Source of the DNA: Bordetella parapertussis
GTDB lineage: Bacteria > Pseudomonadota > Gammaproteobacteria > Burkholderiales > Burkholderiaceae_B
Assembly: GCA_945865935.1 (NCBI GenBank)
Contig: CAMBFI010000003.1
Coordinates: 62,001 to 126,000 of the forward strand
DNA length: 64,000 nt
Direction: 5' to 3'
In this document: in pieces, positions 18,447 through 28,309 of the stretch
Position numbering within the stretch: position 1 is the first letter of the stretch
How the letters are laid out: the number at the start of each line of letters is the position of its first letter
Made by a program: the position numbers and the translations under genes
Notes under the pieces: model-generated
Seen by the model: the letters and a program-made list of their open reading frames with translations, nothing else
Told to the model about the DNA's origin: nothing
Database searches by the model: none

Positions 18447-19937
18447 CTATTTAGCAGTGCTGACAGCGACCCAACGGGTTTGATCGCCGCTACGAACCAT
18501 CAGCCCAACTGGTCGAGAAGTATCCCTTCCATCGACCACTTTGGCGAACTGGTCAGGGCTGGTGATATCCGTGTCATTGACGGCCAAGATAATGTCGCCC
18601 TCGACAATCCCAGCCGTCGAGGCCGGCGCGCCCACCGTTGTCACTTGTACGCCCCCCTTGATCCGCAGCTTTTTCTGGACATCCGCCGTAACAGGCACCA
18701 GCGTCATGCCCAACACAACCTTCTGGGTTTCGACCGCTTTCGGTGCGGCAGGTGCTTCGGCCGTTTTCTCGGCCTTGATTTCAGCAACGCTGACTTTCAA
18801 GGTAATCAGCTTACCTTTGCGCCACACCTCCATAGGCGCCGAAGTGCCTGGCTTGGTACTACCGACCAAACGTGGCAGATCTGACCAGCGTGTAATCGGT
18901 TTGCCATCAAACTTCAGGATCACGTCACCCGGTTGCACGCCAGCTTTATCAGCCGGTGCGTCGGGTTCTACACCACTGACTAGCGCACCCTCGGCTTTGG
19001 GCAAACCGATCGCCTGAGCCACTTCTTTGCTGACTTCACCAATCTGCACACCAATTCGGCTGCGCGTCACGCGCCCACTGGACCGCAGTTGATCCGCGAC
19101 ACGCATCGCTTCGTCGATTGGAATCGCAAGCGAAATCCCCATAAAGCCACCACTGCGTGACACGATCTGCGCGTTAATTCCAACCACCTCACCCGCCAGG
19201 TTAAGCAGCGGACCACCCGAGTTACCAGGATTGACTGCAACGTCGGTTTGAATGAAGGGCAGATAGTCGCCGGTCTCTCGGCCAAGCGCACTAATAATTC
19301 CAGAGGTCACTGTCGATTCCAGACCGAAAGGAGAACCAATCGCCATCACCCACTGCCCTTTCTTCAAGATCTTGGTATCGCCGATTGGTAAAGACACCAT
19401 GTCCTTGGCCTCGATTTTCAGCAGCGCCACATCGGTGCGCTGATCGCTACCGATCACTTTCGCTTTGAACTCACGACCATCGGTCAGCGTCACAAAAATA
19501 TCTGTCGCATCGGCCACAACGTGGTGATTCGTCAATAGGTGTCCATCAGACGAGATGAAGAAGCCCGAGCCTACCCCGCGTGGCACGCTGCGCTCTTCAG
19601 GCTCAGCACGACGTCCACGTGGACCTTGCTGAGGAGGTCTCGCACCACCTGGCGGCTGAAAGTCTGGTCCAAAGAAATGACGAAACATTTCGTAGGGGTC
19701 TTGTCCTTGCGGCCCCTGGCGATTACCAGACACTTTGGCCGTTGTACGGATATTGACCACTGCGGCTTCGGACTTCTCGACGATGGTCGTGAAGTCAGGC
19801 AACGAGTTTGTGCGTGCCTGCGTGGGCAGCTGATAGCCCAAGCCGACAGCAACCACGACTGCCAGCACGAGTGTCCATGCGACTTGACGCACGCATCCAG
19901 CGGATTGAGAGAAAGAAGAAGGACACTGAGTTTGCAT
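18447..19937 (-). CDS. mucD: periplasmic Do-like serine protease (MucD/DegP)
   Basis: About 496 residues; an envelope protease/chaperone controlled by sigma E. An N-terminal signal or anchor ([19 protein letters not shown]) is followed by the trypsin-like domain with triad His139 (TNHHVVAD), Asp169 (RTDVALLKI) and Ser240 (NPGNSGGP). Two PDZ domains follow, the first starting near [11 protein letters not shown] and the second near [13 protein letters not shown]. The start at 19937 has GGAG 10 nt upstream; an in-frame ATG at 19955 is the alternative. A Gly/Pro/Gln/Arg-rich loop ([16 protein letters not shown]) precedes the protease domain. It follows rseB, as in other rpoE-rseA-rseB-mucD operons. 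Confidence 0.94.
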   Translation of the reverse strand: MQTQCPSSFSQSAGCVRQVAWTLVLAVVVAVGLGYQLPTQARTNSLPDFTTIVEKSEAAVVNIRTTAKVSGNRQGPQGQDPYEMFRHFFGPDFQPPGGARPPQQGPRGRRAEPEERSVPRGVGSGFFISSDGHLLTNHHVVADATDIFVTLTDGREFKAKVIGSDQRTDVALLKIEAKDMVSLPIGDTKILKKGQWVMAIGSPFGLESTVTSGIISALGRETGDYLPFIQTDVAVNPGNSGGPLLNLAGEVVGINAQIVSRSGGFMGISLAIPIDEAMRVADQLRSSGRVTRSRIGVQIGEVSKEVAQAIGLPKAEGALVSGVEPDAPADKAGVQPGDVILKFDGKPITRWSDLPRLVGSTKPGTSAPMEVWRKGKLITLKVSVAEIKAEKTAEAPAAPKAVETQKVVLGMTLVPVTADVQKKLRIKGGVQVTTVGAPASTAGIVEGDIILAVNDTDITSPDQFAKVVDGRDTSRPVGLMVRSGDQTRWVAVSTAK

Positions 19938-19977
19938 GATGAATGGACTCCGCATAAAACGTTGATGTCGTAAGCGC

Positions 19978-20982
19978 CTAACGAGGGCTCGCAACAGATA
20001 TGTACTGAATGGACTGCGCTAATTGTTCAAGGGTAGAGGCCGGCACTTCACCCAGAACGGTTAACCAGTAATTTGCAACGCGTACCCCATAGATGTTGAC
20101 CGAACCGCTTTGTGCAGCACCCAGTGGTAGATACTCAGACCGTTCAGATAAATAAGGTTCAATAAAAATTGAAATAGTTGCAAGGCCATCAGATAACACC
20201 AGTTGATGCACGGGCTTGCGGTCTGCGAATTCACGCGTGACTTCTGATGTCGATACATACCCTGGGGGTGGCGTCACACGCCAACCCAAGGACGCCAAAT
20301 CAATTTTTTGATGTTGTGTTCGTACCGTCTGCCAATCATTAGTCGGCCATGTCGGCATCAGCATGGTTTCAGAAATTGCGGCTCCAATCTCAATCTGCGT
20401 AAAGGCGATTTGCTCAACGACTGCACCACGGTCATCCACCATTTGCGCTTTGAGCAACAAGTTGGATGTGGTGTCTGCACACAAACGATAGCCGTAGCGA
20501 TGCGCATCACGCGGGATGACTTCGATCGGTTGACATGCCCGGCCAGCGACACGCAACGGGACAGCGCCCACCGACACACTGTAGTTGTTCTCGATCGACT
20601 GCGGGTCGATCCGCAGCAACCCTGGAAAACGATCGCCGCGCTGACGCTCACGCAGCACAGTCTTTTGCTCAGGCATCAAGCACTGCACCTCATCGTCTGT
20701 GCGAAGATACTCGCGCGGGGCACCATCGAGCACTTCAATACGTTCTTTTTCTTGCTTCCCATCAAAATGATGGGTGATGCGCGAGGACTGAATGTGATCG
20801 CCTTGTTGATAGGCATAAACGCCCACGTAGTTCAGTTGACGCGCCGCCTCTTGAATCTGTCGCAGTACCGTCGCACTACTTTGCGCCTGCGCAACGCTCG
20901 CAAATACGCAAAGCCCTGCAGCAAGCCATGCACTGATGCCCTTGAACACTTGATTGCTCGCCAACTCCATCCACCCACCCAT
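19978..20982 (-). CDS. rseB: sigma-E regulatory protein RseB/MucB
   Basis: 334-residue periplasmic protein that binds RseA and protects it from proteolysis, sensing lipid or LPS. A Sec signal peptide (ISAWLAAGLCVFASVAQAQ) is followed by the MucB N-terminal domain (LNYVGVYAYQQGDHIQSSRI) and the C-terminal domain (ISIFIEPYLS). The start overlaps the rseA stop (TAATG). A second in-frame ATG four codons later (20970) also has a plausible GGGTGG ribosome site, so the first residues are uncertain. Confidence 0.93.
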   Translation of the reverse strand: MGGWMELASNQVFKGISAWLAAGLCVFASVAQAQSSATVLRQIQEAARQLNYVGVYAYQQGDHIQSSRITHHFDGKQEKERIEVLDGAPREYLRTDDEVQCLMPEQKTVLRERQRGDRFPGLLRIDPQSIENNYSVSVGAVPLRVAGRACQPIEVIPRDAHRYGYRLCADTTSNLLLKAQMVDDRGAVVEQIAFTQIEIGAAISETMLMPTWPTNDWQTVRTQHQKIDLASLGWRVTPPPGYVSTSEVTREFADRKPVHQLVLSDGLATISIFIEPYLSERSEYLPLGAAQSGSVNIYGVRVANYWLTVLGEVPASTLEQLAQSIQYISVASPR

Positions 20983-21530
20983 TAGCGAGATGCGCCAAAC
21001 GAAGCTTGTCGCACGTTTGCGGGACCCGAGAGTTGACGGTGGGCGCTGACGTAATCTTGTACAGCAGGTGCATCTACATTCGAGGCAACGTTTTTGGGCG
21101 CCGACGAGCCCGCCATTTGCGCACTAGACACGCCTGCGTCCGGCAAAAGAAAAGGCCTAGCTACCCAGACGACCGACGCCACAGCGGCGGCCATCGCCAG
21201 GCTTGGCCAGACAACCGACCGCCAAACCTTTACTGTCCGTTTTTGCTTTGGCTCGACCTGTGCGGGACGTGGTGCAGCAATGATGGCAGGTTCTGTTACC
21301 AACGCCTGCGCCACGCGCGCGCGCAAATCCGACGCGCCCGCAATCGCCAACTCTGGCGTACGCAGCGTATCACCGATCAAGTGGTACACCTGCCAAGTCT
21401 GTTGGCCACTTTGAGTCAATACTGCCTCCGGCATTGCGGTGGCTTGATCGCCATCCATCCAAGCGGAGATCGTGTCAGCAAGCTCCTGGGATTCGGAGTG
21501 AGGCTCAACAGAATGTGGGGGTTGACTCAT
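20982..21530 (-). CDS. rseA: anti-sigma-E factor RseA/MucA
   Basis: 182 residues, single membrane pass. The N-terminal cytoplasmic domain (SQELADTISAWMDGDQ, WQVYHLIGDTLR) matches the RseA sigma-binding fold. A basic stretch (KQKRTVKVWR) precedes a hydrophobic segment (VWPSLAMAAAVASVVWVA) near residues 105-125. The periplasmic tail ends with AVQDYVSAHRQLSGPANV, a well-kept motif in betaproteobacterial RseA. It sequesters RpoE until cleaved by DegS/RseP-type proteases. It lies 12 bp after rpoE and overlaps rseB. Confidence 0.92.
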   Translation of the reverse strand: MSQPPHSVEPHSESQELADTISAWMDGDQATAMPEAVLTQSGQQTWQVYHLIGDTLRTPELAIAGASDLRARVAQALVTEPAIIAAPRPAQVEPKQKRTVKVWRSVVWPSLAMAAAVASVVWVARPFLLPDAGVSSAQMAGSSAPKNVASNVDAPAVQDYVSAHRQLSGPANVRQASFGASR

Positions 21531-21542
21531 TTTTAGGACTCC

Positions 21543-22142
21543 TTACCAGCGACGATCGCCGGTATCACCCAGCAACGGTTTTAATCGGATTGCGATGGCC
21601 TCACGCGCACGAAAAATACGAGACCTCACCGTTCCGATAGGACAGTTCATGCTCTGTGCGATATCTTCATAGCTCATGCCATCAATTTCACGCATCACAA
21701 TTGCGTTGCGCAGCTCTTCGGGTAAATCATTCATTGCCTTATTAACGGTTTCTGCAATTTGCCGGCTTGCCATTTCAGATTCTGGGTTGCTACTGTCGGT
21801 TAGGTTGTCAGTTTCGTTAAAAGTTTCACCTTCTTCACTTTCATATGCAGAAGGTGCGCTCGGTCGACGCTTATTCTGAGCCAACCAGTTGCGTGCTGTA
21901 TTGATCGCGATGCGATAGAGCCAAGTGTAAAAAGCGCTCTCACCCCTGAATTGAGGCAACGCGCGGTAGGCCTTTATAAAGGATTCCTGAGCTACATCTT
22001 CGATTTCAGCCGGATCACGAATCATTCGTGACAGTAAGCGCATGATTTTTCGCTGATACTTGAGAACCAGCAGATCGAAGGCCTGCTTATCTCCGCGCTG
22101 CACTCGTGCGACTAACTCAGCGTCTACATCGCGTTCACTCAA
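21543..22142 (-). CDS. rpoE: RNA polymerase sigma-E factor
   Basis: 199-residue ECF sigma factor for envelope stress. Region 2 (FDLLVLKYQRKIMRLLSRMI, DVAQESFIKAYRALPQFRG, YTWLYRIAINTARNWL) and region 4 (LPEELRNAIVMREIDGMSYE, CPIGTVRSRIFRAREAI) are both complete. The start is TTG at 22142 with AGAGGA about 8 nt upstream, and it overlaps the stop of the YgfX-like gene (TTGA), so translation is coupled. Sigma-E operons usually autoregulate; a matching promoter was not identified by eye. Confidence 0.96.
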   Translation of the reverse strand: MSERDVDAELVARVQRGDKQAFDLLVLKYQRKIMRLLSRMIRDPAEIEDVAQESFIKAYRALPQFRGESAFYTWLYRIAINTARNWLAQNKRRPSAPSAYESEEGETFNETDNLTDSSNPESEMASRQIAETVNKAMNDLPEELRNAIVMREIDGMSYEDIAQSMNCPIGTVRSRIFRAREAIAIRLKPLLGDTGDRRW

Positions 22143-22639
22143 GCTGTTTTCCTCTCAAAAGCCTGGCGGGACTGCTCGATTGACGAGGCGGCCAGCGCAG
22201 AGACTTGTCGAAGTGTTTCCTCAGAAACAGCTCGACGCCAGAGCGTCAAGTTGACGATCTTGGAGGAGTTATGGGGGTGATCTTGTAATTTCAAACCCAG
22301 TGTCAACCCAAAAATATGACGTTGGCGGCGTACGACACGAATCTGCCTGACTTGAGAAAGGCCAAGGTCTGCGGAAAAAGTGCCCAACAACCAAGTTGGC
22401 TGGTCGCAAGCCACCAGTGTGAGACCTGGAAGTCGCTCTAGGCGGCCGCGCCGTTCAATGCCGTAGATGACCGAGGGCACGGCACTTAAGAAGAACGTCA
22501 CAATTCCCGGAAACTTGAGCCAGACGCAGGCAAGAACAACGGCCAAACTGGCTAAACACACTAGACCATTTTCAAGAACACTGACCCAGGTGGGCCTGAA
22601 CACCGAAACCGTTAGGGAACGTTGTCCAGGAGGGATCAA
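22139..22639 (-). CDS. small membrane protein, YgfX/CptA-like
   Basis: Up to 166 residues between fabF and rpoE, overlapping both by 4 bp. Two hydrophobic segments (SVLENGLVCLASLAVVLACV; FPGIVTFFLSAVPSVIYGI) are followed by a soluble part ending with LTLWRRAVSEETLRQVSALA. This two-TM-then-soluble layout, with a Trp-containing strand before a final helix, resembles the YgfX group. I call it with low certainty because length and sequence differ. The nominal TTG start at 22639 has no clear ribosome site, so the N-terminus may lie further in. Its function next to rpoE is unknown. Confidence 0.55.
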   Translation of the reverse strand: MIPPGQRSLTVSVFRPTWVSVLENGLVCLASLAVVLACVWLKFPGIVTFFLSAVPSVIYGIERRGRLERLPGLTLVACDQPTWLLGTFSADLGLSQVRQIRVVRRQRHIFGLTLGLKLQDHPHNSSKIVNLTLWRRAVSEETLRQVSALAASSIEQSRQAFERKTA

Positions 22640-23865
22640 ATGCGGCGAACCGCCATTGAGCCGTTCGTGCCACCGAAGCCGAAAGAATTCGACAACGCAA
22701 CGTCTATTTTGAGCTCACGCGCCACGTTGGCGCAGTAGTCTAGATCGCACTCGGGATCTTGATTAAAGATATTAATTGTCGGGGGTGAAATCTGATGGTG
22801 AACAGCCAAGGTCGCAAAAACCGCCTCAATACCACCCGCAGCACCCAACAAGTGACCTGTCATGGACTTCGTGGAATTGATGACAAGTTTCTTTGCATGG
22901 TCACCAAACGCTAGCTTGAGCGCTTCCGTTTCGTTTTTGTCACCCAGAGGGGTCGATGTCCCGTGTGCATTCACATACTGCACCTGATCAGCATTAATAC
23001 CGCCATTGCGTAACGCATTGGCGATGCCGCGACGGGGGCCATCACGATCAGGAGCCGTGATGTGATGCGCATCGGAGCTCATGCCAAAGCCTGCGAACTC
23101 ACCATAAATGCGTGCACCACGTTTTTTTGCATGTTCGTACTCTTCAAGAATCAGTACGCCTGCGCCTTCGCCCAACACAAAACCATCGCGATCGCGATCC
23201 CAAGGGCGCGACGCGGTTGCTGGGTCATCGTTACGCTGCGACAAGGCTCGCATCGCCGCAAACCCACCGATACCCAGAGGCGACACTGTCGATTCTGCGC
23301 CACCGGCCATCATGACATCTGCGTCGCCGTACTCGATCATGCGTGCCGCATCACCAATAGAGTGCAAGCCGGTCGTGCATGCTGATACGACCGCATACGA
23401 GGGACCTTTAAAGCCCAACATGATCGATAACTGCCCCGAGATCAAGTTGATCAAGGACGCTGGAACGAAAAAAGGAGAGATACGACGTGGACCGCGCTCG
23501 AGGTACTCGGTTTGGGTCTCTTCAATACGCTGAAGACCACCAATACCAGAACCCACAATCACGCCCACACGCTCTGCATTCGCTTCAGTGATCTCAAGTC
23601 CCGAGTCTTTCCAGGCCTGTATCCCCGCAGCGATCCCATAATGGATAAAGGTATCCATTGTTCGGGCCTCTTTGGCTGGCAGGATTTGAGTGACATCAAA
23701 CCCCTTCACTTCGCCAGCGATGTGCGCGTTAAAAGCGCTCGGATCAAAGCGCGTGATTCGTCCGATCCCGGACCGACCGTTAACGATATTGTCCCAAGCC
23801 GTTGGGATATCGTTGCCGACGGGGCTAACGATGCCTAGACCTGTAATGACGACGCGTCGCTTCAC
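22636..23865 (-). CDS. fabF: beta-ketoacyl-ACP synthase II
   Basis: 409 residues; condenses acyl-ACP with malonyl-ACP in fatty acid elongation. The active-site Cys163 sits in VSACTTG, with the two histidines in NAHGTSTPLGDKNE and MTGHLLGAAGGIEA. The C-terminus (NSFGFGGTNGSM) is typical. The start is a GTG at 23865 (MKRRVVITGLG) with GAGGAG 7 nt upstream; the longer frame from 23904 was rejected. It follows acpP by 74 bp and overlaps the YgfX-like gene, placing sigma-E genes directly behind fatty acid synthesis. Confidence 0.97.
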   Translation of the reverse strand: MKRRVVITGLGIVSPVGNDIPTAWDNIVNGRSGIGRITRFDPSAFNAHIAGEVKGFDVTQILPAKEARTMDTFIHYGIAAGIQAWKDSGLEITEANAERVGVIVGSGIGGLQRIEETQTEYLERGPRRISPFFVPASLINLISGQLSIMLGFKGPSYAVVSACTTGLHSIGDAARMIEYGDADVMMAGGAESTVSPLGIGGFAAMRALSQRNDDPATASRPWDRDRDGFVLGEGAGVLILEEYEHAKKRGARIYGEFAGFGMSSDAHHITAPDRDGPRRGIANALRNGGINADQVQYVNAHGTSTPLGDKNETEALKLAFGDHAKKLVINSTKSMTGHLLGAAGGIEAVFATLAVHHQISPPTINIFNQDPECDLDYCANVARELKIDVALSNSFGFGGTNGSMAVRRI

Positions 23866-23939
23866 GCACCACTCCTCAAATTGATAATGGCGGCCAGTGC
23901 ACACACGCAGCCAAAGCTCCGTGTACGCATCTCCTAGAC

Positions 23940-24176
23940 TTACTTAGAATTCGAAGTGATGTAGTCCACAGCCTGTTGAACAGTCGTGATCTTTTCAGCT
24001 TCTTCATCTGGAATCTCGGTCTCGAACTCGTCCTCGAGCGCCATCACCAACTCAACCATGTCGAGCGAATCGGCACCGAGATCGTCCAAAAAAGACGATG
24101 CGTTCTTGATCTCGGCTTCGTTTACGCCAAGTTGTTCAGCGACAATCTTTTTGACGCGCTGTTCGATGCTTTCCAT
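23940..24176 (-). CDS. acpP: acyl carrier protein
   Basis: 78-residue acidic carrier protein. The 4'-phosphopantetheine attachment serine is Ser37 in [18 protein letters not shown]. The ATG at 24176 ([10 protein letters not shown]) is preceded by TTGGAG; the longer frame from 24188 was rejected. It lies between fabG (60-bp gap) and fabF, the usual fatty acid cluster order. A TATAAT in the upstream gap suggests an extra promoter, as expected for such an abundant protein. Confidence 0.97.
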   Translation of the reverse strand: MESIEQRVKKIVAEQLGVNEAEIKNASSFLDDLGADSLDMVELVMALEDEFETEIPDEEAEKITTVQQAVDYITSNSK

Positions 24177-24206
24177 GCAGATCTCCAAAGGGGAAAAGTC
24201 CGGCGA

Positions 24207-24235
24207 ATTATAGCTAACCGGGAGAAAAAAAACCT
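24207..24235 (-). promoter_or_regulatory. candidate acpP promoter
   Basis: In the fabG-acpP gap the minus strand reads TATAAT at 24212-24207. A weak -35 (AGGTTT) lies 17 bp upstream. The position, 31 nt before the acpP ATG, fits a dedicated promoter inside the fab operon. Confidence 0.35.
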
Positions 24236-24236
24236 A

Positions 24237-24971
24237 TTACATGTACATGCCGCCATTCACGTGCAGCGTCGTACCTGTGATGTAACTCGCATTAGGCGAG
24301 GCTAAGAATGCGACAGCGTGGGCAATATCAGCCGCAGATCCAAGCCGGCCAAGGGGGATTTGCCCCAAAAGTGCCGCCGTCTGCGTGTCATCTAATGCGC
24401 TTGTCATGTCAGTTTCGATAAAACCAGGCGCCACACAATTCACCGTCACGCCTCGGCTGCCGAGTTCGCGTGCCAGTGCGCGGCTCATGCCAGCGACACC
24501 TGCCTTGGCGGCGGCATAGTTTGCCTGTCCGGGATTACCACTAGAACCCACCACCGAAGTGATGTTGATGATGCGCCCCCAGCGGGCCTTCATCATGCCA
24601 CGCATCACGGCACGCGATAGTCGGAAAACAGCGCTAAGGTTAGTCTGCAACACAGCGTCCCAATCCTCATCCTTCATGCGCATCGCGAGGTTATCGCGCG
24701 TAATGCCAGCGTTATTCACCAGAATATGCAGGCCACCCGACTGTTTGGTCAAGGTATCGACCAAGGCATCGCACGCGGGAACATCGGTGACGTTCAACAC
24801 GACGCCACGACCACCATGAGGCGCAAGCATCGCCGTGACAGCCTGCGCACCTGCTTCTGTGGTGGCTGTACCGACGACGGTTGCGCCACGCGTCGCCAAT
24901 TCGAGAGCAATCGCCTTGCCAATCCCGCGTGAGGCACCCGTGACGAGTGCAACCTTATCTTTAAGATCCAT
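24237..24971 (-). CDS. fabG: 3-oxoacyl-ACP reductase
   Basis: 244-residue NADPH-dependent SDR reducing 3-ketoacyl-ACP. The cofactor motif TGASRGIG starts at residue 11. NNAGITRDN and the catalytic Ser-Tyr-Lys set (SVVGSSGNPGQANYAAAKAG) match housekeeping FabG. The C-terminus (YITGTTLHVNGGMYM) is diagnostic. The ATG at 24971 has GGAG 6 nt upstream, better than the TTG at 24983. It sits between fabD and acpP. Confidence 0.97.
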   Translation of the reverse strand: MDLKDKVALVTGASRGIGKAIALELATRGATVVGTATTEAGAQAVTAMLAPHGGRGVVLNVTDVPACDALVDTLTKQSGGLHILVNNAGITRDNLAMRMKDEDWDAVLQTNLSAVFRLSRAVMRGMMKARWGRIINITSVVGSSGNPGQANYAAAKAGVAGMSRALARELGSRGVTVNCVAPGFIETDMTSALDDTQTAALLGQIPLGRLGSAADIAHAVAFLASPNASYITGTTLHVNGGMYM

Positions 24972-24985
24972 GGTGTGCTCCAACG

Positions 24986-25924
24986 TTAACCAGCCGAGGC
25001 TAACGCATCAAGCGCAGCCTGCATGGACTCGGGGTCTGTCACCGACAACGCGACAATATTGGGATCGATGCGCTTGACCATCCCTGTCAATACTTTGCCT
25101 GGGCCACACTCAACGATATGGGTAATGCCCTGCGCTTGCATGGCCTGCACGATCTCGACCCAACGCACCGCATGCCAGGCCTGCCGAACTAACGCATCAC
25201 GAATCGCAGCAGGGTCTTGCTCAATTTTTACGTCTACGTTGTTGATCACCGGCACCGCAGGGGTCGCCACCGTGATCTCGGCCAAGGCGCCCTGCAAGAC
25301 ATCGGCTGCAGGCTTGAGCAAACTCGAATGAAACGGAGCGGAGACGGGCAAGATCATGGCGCGCTTCGCACCCGCCGCTTTCGCAGCCTCGATCGCGCGC
25401 TGCACGGCGGTCGCATGTCCTGCAATCACGACTTGCGAGGGCGCATTGAAATTGACAGCCTCAACGATCTCACCTTGAGAGGCCGCTGCACACGCAGCAC
25501 GCACCCCCTCATCATCCAAACCAAGCACGGCCGCCATGGCTCCCGTACCGACCGGTACGGCAGCTTGCATCGCGTCCGCACGAATACGCACAATACGGAC
25601 AGCGTCAGCAAGTGACAAGGAGCCGGCAGCGGTCAGCGCTGCGTACTCACCCAAGCTGTGACCCGCCATCAAGGCGGCCTGTGGGCCACCCGCGGCACGC
25701 CAGGCCTCATACATCGCCACCCCGGCTGTCAACATCGCAGGCTGGGTGTTGGTGGTCAGACTCAGTTGTTCGGCAGGACCTTGCGCCATCAAGGCACCAA
25801 GATCTTCGCCCAATGCTGCACTAGCTTGCCCGATGACTTCCATTGCCGCGGGATGACCGGCCCATGCATCCATCATGCCAACTGTTTGTGAACCTTGCCC
25901 AGGAAAAACGAATGCGAATTTCAT
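24986..25924 (-). CDS. fabD: malonyl-CoA:ACP transacylase
   Basis: 312 residues. Transfers malonyl groups from CoA to ACP. The FPGQGSQ motif (residues 7-13), active-site Ser90 in MAGHSLGEYAAL, and the histidine region VSAPFHSSL are present. It lies 51 bp downstream of fabH and 14 bp before the fabG start, within the minus-strand fatty acid operon. Confidence 0.97.
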   Translation of the reverse strand: MKFAFVFPGQGSQTVGMMDAWAGHPAAMEVIGQASAALGEDLGALMAQGPAEQLSLTTNTQPAMLTAGVAMYEAWRAAGGPQAALMAGHSLGEYAALTAAGSLSLADAVRIVRIRADAMQAAVPVGTGAMAAVLGLDDEGVRAACAAASQGEIVEAVNFNAPSQVVIAGHATAVQRAIEAAKAAGAKRAMILPVSAPFHSSLLKPAADVLQGALAEITVATPAVPVINNVDVKIEQDPAAIRDALVRQAWHAVRWVEIVQAMQAQGITHIVECGPGKVLTGMVKRIDPNIVALSVTDPESMQAALDALASAG

Positions 25925-25975
25925 GATGTGTTGTGAGGGTAAAAAATCTGTTTATCAATAATGGCACTACACGCG

Positions 25976-26962
25976 TTATAGCCGCAGCAGCACCGAACCC
26001 CAGGTAAAGCCGCCCCCCACACCTTGTAGCAAGGCCAAGTGGCCCGGCTTGATGCGCCCATCCCGTCTGGCGACATCTAGCGCAAGAGGAATACTTGCTG
26101 CAGAAGTATTGGCGTGCTGATCGACAGTCACGACAACTTTTTCAGTGGGTATCTCTAGTTTACGCGCGAGAAACGTCAGAATACGTAAATTCGCTTGATG
26201 CGGAATAAACCAATCGATATCCGACAACTGTAAGCCCGCTTTCTGAACAACGCTGCGCGCTGAACGATCAAGCACCGTGACCGCCTGCTTAAACACCGCT
26301 TGACCGTCCATCCGCAAAAACGGGTCCCCCGTCACTTGACCGAAGGCCACGTTGCCCGCAGCGCAAAGGATGTTCATCTGGCTGCCATCTGCATGCAGTT
26401 CGGCTTCAATAATGCCAGGCGCCTCATCGGCCTTAAGCACAACGGCCCCCGCACCATCACCAAACAACACACAGGTTGAGCGATCGTTCCAGTCAAGAAT
26501 GCTCGAGAAAACTTCGGCACCAATCACGAGCGCACACTTCGCACGCCCAGCCCGAATAAAACTATCTGCGGTTGTCAGTCCGTACACAAAACCACTGCAC
26601 ACTGCTTGAACATCAAAAGCTGCCGCACCTTTATTCCCGAGATTGGCTTGCACGAGGCATGCCGTACTTGGAAACACAAAATCTGGGGTCGAGGTGGCCA
26701 CAATAATTAAATCAAGTTCACTTGCTTGAACGCCGGCATCCGCCAAGGCACGACGTGCTGCCTCGGTCGCTAATGCGCTGGTCGTCATTCCTTTATCGGC
26801 AAGATAACGCTGCCGAATACCGGTGCGCTCAATGATCCACTCATCAGAGGTTTCAATCTGACGGGTCGCAAGGTCCGCCGCAAGCGCTTGATTACTCACC
26901 AAACTCGGCGGCAGAAAACTACCAGAACCGATCAAGCGCGCGTACGGCAAAGCGTGCGTCAT
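25976..26962 (-). CDS. fabH: beta-ketoacyl-ACP synthase III
   Basis: 328-residue enzyme starting fatty acid synthesis from acetyl-CoA and malonyl-ACP. The Cys-His-Asn triad is visible: Cys122 in [11 protein letters not shown], His in [11 protein letters not shown], and Asn in [15 protein letters not shown]. The C-terminus [15 protein letters not shown] is typical. The start overlaps the plsX stop by 4 bp, the conserved plsX-fabH coupling. Confidence 0.97.
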   Translation of the reverse strand: MTHALPYARLIGSGSFLPPSLVSNQALAADLATRQIETSDEWIIERTGIRQRYLADKGMTTSALATEAARRALADAGVQASELDLIIVATSTPDFVFPSTACLVQANLGNKGAAAFDVQAVCSGFVYGLTTADSFIRAGRAKCALVIGAEVFSSILDWNDRSTCVLFGDGAGAVVLKADEAPGIIEAELHADGSQMNILCAAGNVAFGQVTGDPFLRMDGQAVFKQAVTVLDRSARSVVQKAGLQLSDIDWFIPHQANLRILTFLARKLEIPTEKVVVTVDQHANTSAASIPLALDVARRDGRIKPGHLALLQGVGGGFTWGSVLLRL

Positions 26963-28029
26963 GCAGAGCCTCCGGAAGATTTCAGGCCATTACCTGCCTG
27001 ACTCTTGGTTAATTGATTAATCGCTTCAGTCGTGCGTGCGAGCAGACCGCTCACCACAGCCTGTCGCGCGCGCTCTAGAGCAAAGCCGAAGGCGACTTGG
27101 TCAGCAGAGCCGTGGCTCTTAATCACCACGCCGCGCAAACCGAGCAAGGTTGCGCCATTGTATTGTCGATTATCCACACGCTTACGAAAACGGCTAAGCA
27201 CAGGCATCGCGATCAGGCCAATGAGTTTTGTAAACCAAGAGCGGGTGAACTCTTCACGTACGATGATGGACATCATACGCGCCAGTCCTTCGGAGGCCTT
27301 GAGTGCGACGTTGCCCACAAAGCCATCACAGACGACGACGTCCACCGTTCCTTTATAAATATCGTCACCTTCCACGTTTCCGTAGAAGTTCAAGGTGCTT
27401 TGACGCAATAAATCGGCAGCCTGTTTGACGACTTCATTACCCTTAATCAGCTCTTCGCCGATATTGAGCAACCCAACCGATGGCGAGCGTCCGTCGATAC
27501 CCAATTGCGCCAACGCGGCACCCATCAGCGCAAACTGCAATAAGTGTTCGGCCGTGCAGTCAACGTTGGCACCGAGATCCAACATAATCGTTGCCCCGCC
27601 CTGCTGGTTAGGCAAGGCCGTTGCAATCGCAGGCCGATCAATGCCGTCAAGTGTTTTGAGTACATAGCGCGAGATCGCCATCCACGCACCCGTATTGCCT
27701 GCAGAGACGCACGCATCGGCCAGGCCATCTTTGACGGTTTGGGCTGCGACGCGCATTGAGGAGTCTTTTTTACGACGCAGCGCGACTTCAACGGAGTCGC
27801 CCATCGTCACCACCTCAGAGGCGGCGATGATCGGGAACCTTGCCGCAGCAAGGTTAGGAAAATCTTTTTTTGCAGCGTCAACGGCTTGCGCGAGTTCGTA
27901 GGGCAAACCCACGAGCAGCAACTGTGTGTCGGGAAATCGTTGCGCGAAAGCGAACGCTGCAGGCACTGTGACGGGGATACCCGCGTCACCGCCCATGCAA
28001 TCGATCGCGATGCGAATGACGGAAGCCAC
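26959..28029 (-). CDS. plsX: phosphate acyltransferase PlsX
   Basis: 356 residues; makes acyl-phosphate from acyl-ACP for phospholipid synthesis. Recognisable parts are [19 protein letters not shown] at the N-terminus, the [13 protein letters not shown] region, and [19 protein letters not shown]. It lies 48 bp after rpmF and overlaps fabH, the standard rpmF-plsX-fabH order. Confidence 0.97.
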   Translation of the reverse strand: MASVIRIAIDCMGGDAGIPVTVPAAFAFAQRFPDTQLLLVGLPYELAQAVDAAKKDFPNLAAARFPIIAASEVVTMGDSVEVALRRKKDSSMRVAAQTVKDGLADACVSAGNTGAWMAISRYVLKTLDGIDRPAIATALPNQQGGATIMLDLGANVDCTAEHLLQFALMGAALAQLGIDGRSPSVGLLNIGEELIKGNEVVKQAADLLRQSTLNFYGNVEGDDIYKGTVDVVVCDGFVGNVALKASEGLARMMSIIVREEFTRSWFTKLIGLIAMPVLSRFRKRVDNRQYNGATLLGLRGVVIKSHGSADQVAFGFALERARQAVVSGLLARTTEAINQLTKSQAGNGLKSSGGSA

Positions 28030-28077
28030 GTGTCAGTGCGACGCAGCGCTTGGACGAGATAAGCCCGTCAACCGCCG

Positions 28078-28260
28078 TTATTCGTCAGTCTTGGTCTTGA
28101 GAACTTTGCGACCACGATAGAAGCCCGTTGGGCTGATGTGGTGACGCAGATGTTGCTCACCCGTGGTGGGCTCTACAGCCGTTGACGGATTGACGATAAA
28201 GTCGTGCGAACGATGCATACCGCGCTTGGACGGGGATTTTTTGTTTTGCTGAACAGCCAT
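28078..28260 (-). CDS. rpmF: 50S ribosomal protein L32
   Basis: 60 residues starting [20 protein letters not shown] and containing [17 protein letters not shown], the L32 signature. It has no cysteines, so it is the zinc-free form. It is encoded between yceD and plsX as in most proteobacteria. Confidence 0.97.
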   Translation of the reverse strand: MAVQQNKKSPSKRGMHRSHDFIVNPSTAVEPTTGEQHLRHHISPTGFYRGRKVLKTKTDE

Positions 28261-28309
28261 GACAACTCCTGTGGATCGGCGAATTGTACGCCAACCATCT
28301 TAAAAACAA

